DNA from: Apostichopus parvimensis
Lineage: Eukaryota; Echinodermata; Holothuroidea; Aspidochirotida; Stichopodidae
DNA length: 21,789 nt
Direction: 5' to 3'
Assembly (NCBI GenBank): GCA_000934455.1
Contig: KN890780.1
Location: 22,199 to 43,987 of the forward strand
The notes beneath the pieces were generated by a model. It was not told the origin of the DNA. It saw only the letters and a program-made list of their open reading frames with translations, and did no database searches. Position numbers and translations under genes: made by a program. This document shows positions 1-21,789 of the stretch, piece after piece (the first letter of the stretch is position 1; each line of letters opens with the position of its first letter).

Positions 1-119
1 ATTGAGATCGTAGTGAGTTGGAAAATCCAGAACAGTGAAAAACTTCCAGCCTCCACTGGGATTCAAACCCGTGCCTCCCGCTATATATGCGGACACCCAA
101 ACCACTAGGCTATGGACAC
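1..119 (-). repeat. tRNA-derived SINE-like fragment with pol III A and B boxes
   Basis: On the minus strand, TAGCCTAGTGG (112-102) fits the pol III A box and GGTTTGAATCC (69-59) fits the B box with one change from GGTTCGAATCC. Between them, CCGC and GCGG (within 93-75) can form an anticodon-like stem with loop ATATATA. The T stem and acceptor stem pair poorly, so this is not a working tRNA. The sequence beyond the B box (58 down to 1) would be the SINE body, cut by the window edge. Confidence 0.6.
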
Positions 120-3100
120 TGATTGTATGTCCTGAGGTACGAAACCGGTAAGAAAGGTCATTATTCCACTGTAGGCGTTTATATATATATTGTTCATATC
201 AGAGTTCGACCTTTATTCTTAAATGAACACCAGAATGTTTCTTTGGGAGAAACTCTCTTCAAGTCAATACCACATCATTTAACATAATTCTGATTCACAA
301 ATGTATTTTGTTCATCTGGACAATCCTCAGATGGCCGGGACTTTAATGTAAAACTTGGCTCCCAAGTAGAGCAACTTAGTTACATGATGAAGTAGAGATA
401 ATCTAATAGTAATAACCTTTTCTTGTTGCTTCCAGCTTCTAATTGGATATCAGAATTTAAACAAACTATGACATACGGCATAAAGGAGACTTTATACAAC
501 AACAACAAAAACTTCCTTTTTTTTCAATGTTTTACCATTACATGGTTTGGCGAAATTAAGGGTAATTATCCCACAAACCACAGGACCGTGACAAACTCAA
601 TATAGCTTAAATCCAAATTTTCAAGTACATTATTTAATGTTAAGTAAAACTGTTTGCAAGCATTCCAAAGTTAAGGACATTCAAGCTAATGGCCTTAATT
701 AAAACAACACTTTACATTGACAGGACAATCAAACCCAACCAGCACCTTATATGTCCTTGTGTGGAACGACTCCGCCCAAATATCTGAGAAAAAACTTTGT
801 TTAGGTTATATCAGGCGGCTGACATTTTATCAATCAGTAATGTGGCACTTGTGCCACTAGGAGCATTTCTATTTCTCATTTTGATATGTAAAGTGTTGAT
901 ACTGAAATCAATATCACAAGAAGTTTGTTTTAAGAACTAGATTTTAGCATTTTCATAACCCAACTCTATTACCCAAACACAAACATAGTAAATACCTTGA
1001 AGAAAACCATTAAGAAGCTAAGCATATGTGGCTCACAATGAAGTCACATTTAGACGACTTCAGTTTTCTTGTCCTGTGTGTGAAAGAATATTAAAACTGT
1101 AGTTTTTCCTTATTCTGTCTGTAGTAGTTATTCCTCAGAAATATATCTAATACATATACCAATGATGATGGTTCGGTTTGCTTTTACTTTCTAGTAAAGG
1201 CTTTCATCCACGGGAGAGGTTATTTTATTATGGATGCATAGTTTCCAGGCTCGGTGAGGATGCCCACCACTTATGCAACTACAGTATAGCTAAAACAGAG
1301 GGTGAACAAAGGCTAAAATAAGATGTGAAAACGATGATGCATAAGTTCCTACTGTATATTGACCCACCAACAACACCATGCTGCCAAAGACATAAATTAT
1401 TTTCAATTTTTATTGATAACAAAACTAGTTTGATAAAAATGATCCACTCTACCTTTGCATCACTTCTTTGGTCCAGTGTGCAAATCATGTAAAGCATAAC
1501 ACACTGTATCGTTTGCAAAGCTTCCTCCTGATTCTGATCCAAGGAATGGAAAACTGTAGCAACATGACATGTGAAGATTAGTATATGGACTAATTAACTT
1601 CTCTAAGTGCTGGAAATTTCAATCATGCATTGAAAAATTAAGGTAAAACTCTTTTAGTTCCTACTTTGGTATCATCAAAGGCTAATAAGAGTAAGCATTA
1701 TATCATATACAACATTTACTTACATCTACTTTATTATACTAAAAATTGAATGAGGCAAGATATTTCTTTGCTAGAAAACAATCTCCAAACGGAAGCCTAG
1801 AAATACAAGTTCTGGCTTATACATTTGATCTAGCATGCACTAAGTTCAGACCAATCTTCACATGTTATGGCAGGAAGGATCTCGGGTCCGGGTAAGGAGG
1901 GCAAAAATAATATTTCATACCTTAATCAGGTAATGCATTGTAAAATTAGAAATTAACAGAGTCAAATCTTCTAAATACATTAATCGGCAAAGATAACATT
2001 TCTGACTTCTGTTTTCCAAATCCAAAGGGTGTTACAAACTCGAATTTGCCTATGTGACTTCCATACCATTTAACCCTTTTATCTCTATGAAAACTCACTA
2101 TTTAGAACAGTGCTGGGACAGAGACAGTAATTTCAAGGGAACAGAGAGGGTCCTTTCCTCTCATTAAATGAGACAATTAAGCTTATTTACAAGGGCCTAA
2201 AATGCCATAAGCTGACATGAGCTTGGAATAGATAAACCTATTTAAAAACATTGACAATTATCTATAATATCCTTGACTGAATATAGTAGTATGCTGATAT
2301 ATTAGCAATCATAGGATACTAGGCATTGGAGTTAATGAATGACATAAAGGAACACTACAACCAGAAGTAAGAAAACACAAGCATATGAAACAGGACAGTA
2401 ATAGCTCTTCAATAACAAATTTACATATATGGGATTCCTGCACTTTCATTGTTCTATCAAGAACTGAGGCAATTATTAAAATTTGTTCATTTTGACAAAT
2501 TGGTTATGACAAAAACTCATGCAGCAATATTAAGTCATTTATTAGTCAATATTAAGTCATAAGGCATTTTTACAGGATGACAAGCTTATTACTCAAAAAC
2601 AGAGAGTAGAATGCAAGTAGAATGTGTATTGCAAAACTGTGTACTGGGATCATAACAGACTGCTGCACTCTGGTAGTTGAGTGAGAAAACTAGTGGCTTT
2701 TGTAGAGTAAAACAATTCTTAGCAACCATTCTTTAAAATCTGTTCTTCTGCTTAAAAGTATGAATATTTATGACTTTTGAAATGATTTATCCAAATTTCA
2801 AACCATTTTACTTCTACTTTGCAACTGACTCTTGTAATAAATGCTTGTTTATAACCAACCAGGTGTATAATGAATATGTTACCAGGATGCGCTATACCAT
2901 TCTGGGTCTATTACTGCACTCATGATCCAACTGATGTCGCAGCCTAATGACACAGCATATATGTCATGGTACAAATTCATCCCATACTTCACCTTAACAC
3001 CTATTAAAGGCCTACCATACAACAGCAGCATATAGAATATTCAGATGCTGAAAATTATTCTGAAAGAAACTCATCCAAACTTCTTATTATGTACATTTTG

Positions 3101-4283
3101 GTATCAAATGACTGAAAAGCAGTTAGCATTCAGCAAGTTAAGGAATTTTGTCTATACAGTCATGAGCTATAGTCTCTTATTGCATATATTTTTGGGCAGG
3201 ATTTATGCATGGACTGAGATCCCCATATAAACCCTAATTCAAGGAAACTTAACAATTCAAACACCTCTGTGGCGTACATAACAAACCCTTCAACTGCTTT
3301 GAACACTGACGCATTACAAACACCTTTAAACAACAGAAAGCTCATCCTCCTTGACTTAAACAATAATCAAAACATGTCCTGTATTCACATGTGACTGAAC
3401 ACGAAGGCCTCGTGGACTAAAATCATGCGGCATAAAAACAAACCAAAATGAAACCTGCCGTGATATTGTTTATCAGGTTCTCGCTGGTTGTTATCGGACC
3501 TGTATAACCAGTTTCAGTTAGTTTCAATGTATAGATTTACTCATGAAAAAAAGGAGTTCTTGTCAGATATTGATAGAAGCAGAGAGAATAGACACATCTT
3601 GCTTAGTGAACACCTTGGCATATCTTGAAATTCTAACTTTCGATGTTTTCTTAAGTAATGACCTAGCTGACCACGGCAGAATTTTTATCTCGCCAACTCT
3701 CAATTTTTTGCTAACAATGCAGCATCTGTTAATTTTGGCATGAGAATAGAAAGCTGCAAACATTTTCAAATTTGGTGATGAACAAGTCCATAAGCTTGTG
3801 CAAAATAACACAATTCAAATATTCAACTCAAAGCACAGTGGTTTGTCTTATGTGTAGAGAATGGATAAACAATTGTGGTGAATCAATCAACAAATTCTCT
3901 ACCTCCAAGGTTTCAAACTTGTGATATATCTTGTCATGCAAACTTCAAAATCATCCCTCATTGTACAACTTGTTTTCTTCACAAAGTAAATTAAACACAC
4001 CAGAAAATAATACGATTTCATGATCTCGATGCTCAAAAAACGTTTGTTTCTTACAATCTAAAAAAATATGTATAAAGATCTTGGATGGAACTTATATTAA
4101 CCACATGTAGTTAGATATCACTTCCATAAATAGCTGAGAGGACAGAATAAAATTGTCACATCCCATGCTCAGATACTTGAATTAAAAAGTTGCATCCACT
4201 TCCTTCAGTTAAAGATATCCACTTAGAGCCAGGTGGTGAATAACTGATCATTACGTCTCTTGAAAAGTAACCCTTTGATCCTT
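120..4283. other. 3' UTR and downstream flank; no second gene seen
   Basis: About 4.2 kb of AT-rich sequence with stops in all frames and only short, featureless ORFs. On the minus strand the first part must be the 3' UTR of the kinase gene. I saw no canonical AATAAA (plus-strand TTTATT) between the coding end and about 2543. CATAAA/GATAAA variants occur nearer, around 2770-2795 and 3202. The UTR end cannot be fixed from sequence alone. Confidence 0.5.
2525..2560 (-). promoter_or_regulatory. Candidate distal AATAAA poly(A) signal between two 14-bp direct repeats
   Basis: Plus-strand TTTATT at 2538-2543 gives AATAAA on the transcribed strand, about 1.7 kb past the kinase stop. It lies between two exact copies of CAATATTAAGTCAT (2525-2538 and 2547-2560, period 22). 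It is the first canonical signal I found downstream, but such hexamers are frequent in AT-rich DNA. Confidence 0.2.
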
Positions 4284-4508
4284 TCAATGGTATATCTGAG
4301 AGATCTCTGTTGTCCGTAGATTTGACGACGTTTCGACGGGCGTTAAGGTAACCAACAATTTTGTTCTTTCCTCACACTTTTTTTTAAACATTTTTTGCTG
4401 CCACAAAGCTCTCTTAAATGAGGTGAGCAATTCAACCTCCCAGAGTAGTCTCTTAATCCAGTTGCTCGGGCATTTCTTGCCGCTACAGCAGGCATCTGGA
4501 GTACCGCT
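4284..4508 (-). other. In-frame 74-codon open extension after the kinase TAG; possible read-through
   Basis: After the TAG at 4511-4509 the same frame continues for 74 sense codons and ends at TGA (4286-4284). The peptide would start SGTPDACCSGKKCPSNW and contain LLWEVELL, a basic KMFKKKCEER and a C-terminal EISQIYH. It is rich in Lys, Leu and Glu. I recognise no domain, and it does not resemble the tails of known MK2/MK3 proteins. An open run this long is uncommon by chance in AT-rich DNA but possible. The stop context (TAG then AGC) is not a classical read-through signal. The default reading is 3' UTR. Confidence 0.3.

Positions 4509-21789
<17,281 letters not shown>

Noticed and set aside
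3854-3902. 9-bp hairpin GTAGAGAAT/ATTCTCTAC in the 3' region
   Set aside because: A 9-bp stem with a 31-nt loop is expected by chance in a window of this size.

Overview
The window looks like animal nuclear DNA: AT-rich, interrupted by introns, and full of microsatellites and old repeats. Its one clear gene lies on the minus strand and runs almost the whole length. It is a p38-activated serine/threonine kinase of the MAPKAPK2/MAPKAPK3 (MK2/MK3) family. I assembled eight coding exons by hand, complement(join(4509..4628, 5461..5541, 6225..6435, 7275..7350, 9194..9397, 13056..13114, 18803..18942, 20349..20576)). All seven introns are GT-AG, the reading frame closes across every junction, and the predicted protein has 372 residues. 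It appears complete from kinase domain to C-terminal tail. The intron-rich structure, repeat content and MK2/MK3-like sequence suggest a marine invertebrate, perhaps an echinoderm such as a sea cucumber; the species is a guess.

Layout, read in the direction of transcription (high to low coordinates): 5' flank or upstream intron (20577-21789, nothing identified); exon 1 with the N-terminus and glycine loop; intron 1 (1.4 kb) with one copy of a dispersed repeat and a G-quadruplex-type tract just beyond exon 2; exon 2 with the alpha-C helix; intron 2 (5.7 kb), the main repeat reservoir (111-bp tandem duplication, inverted minisatellite, purine tracts, an unexplained CpG-bearing block); short exon 3, whose splice donor lies inside a ~50-bp tandem duplication; intron 3 (3.7 kb); exon 4 with the catalytic and activation loops; intron 4 (1.8 kb) with a possible MITE; exons 5-6 with the C-lobe; exon 7 with the autoinhibitory region; exon 8 with the nuclear export signal and a short basic tail. 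Below the stop lie 3' UTR and flank, with a tRNA-derived SINE-like fragment at the window's left edge.

All catalytic residues and all three sites matching the p38 phosphorylation sites of human MK2 are present. The unusual parts are the ends. The C-terminal docking/NLS tail is short, and the TAG is followed by 74 more in-frame sense codons before a TGA, a possible stop-codon read-through. The N-terminus has a basic RRKR patch and none of the proline-rich sequence of vertebrate MK2. I found no operon, CRISPR, phage or other prokaryotic system and no convincing second protein gene. Nothing here amounts to a clearly new biological system; the read-through extension and the duplicated splice donor are the best leads.
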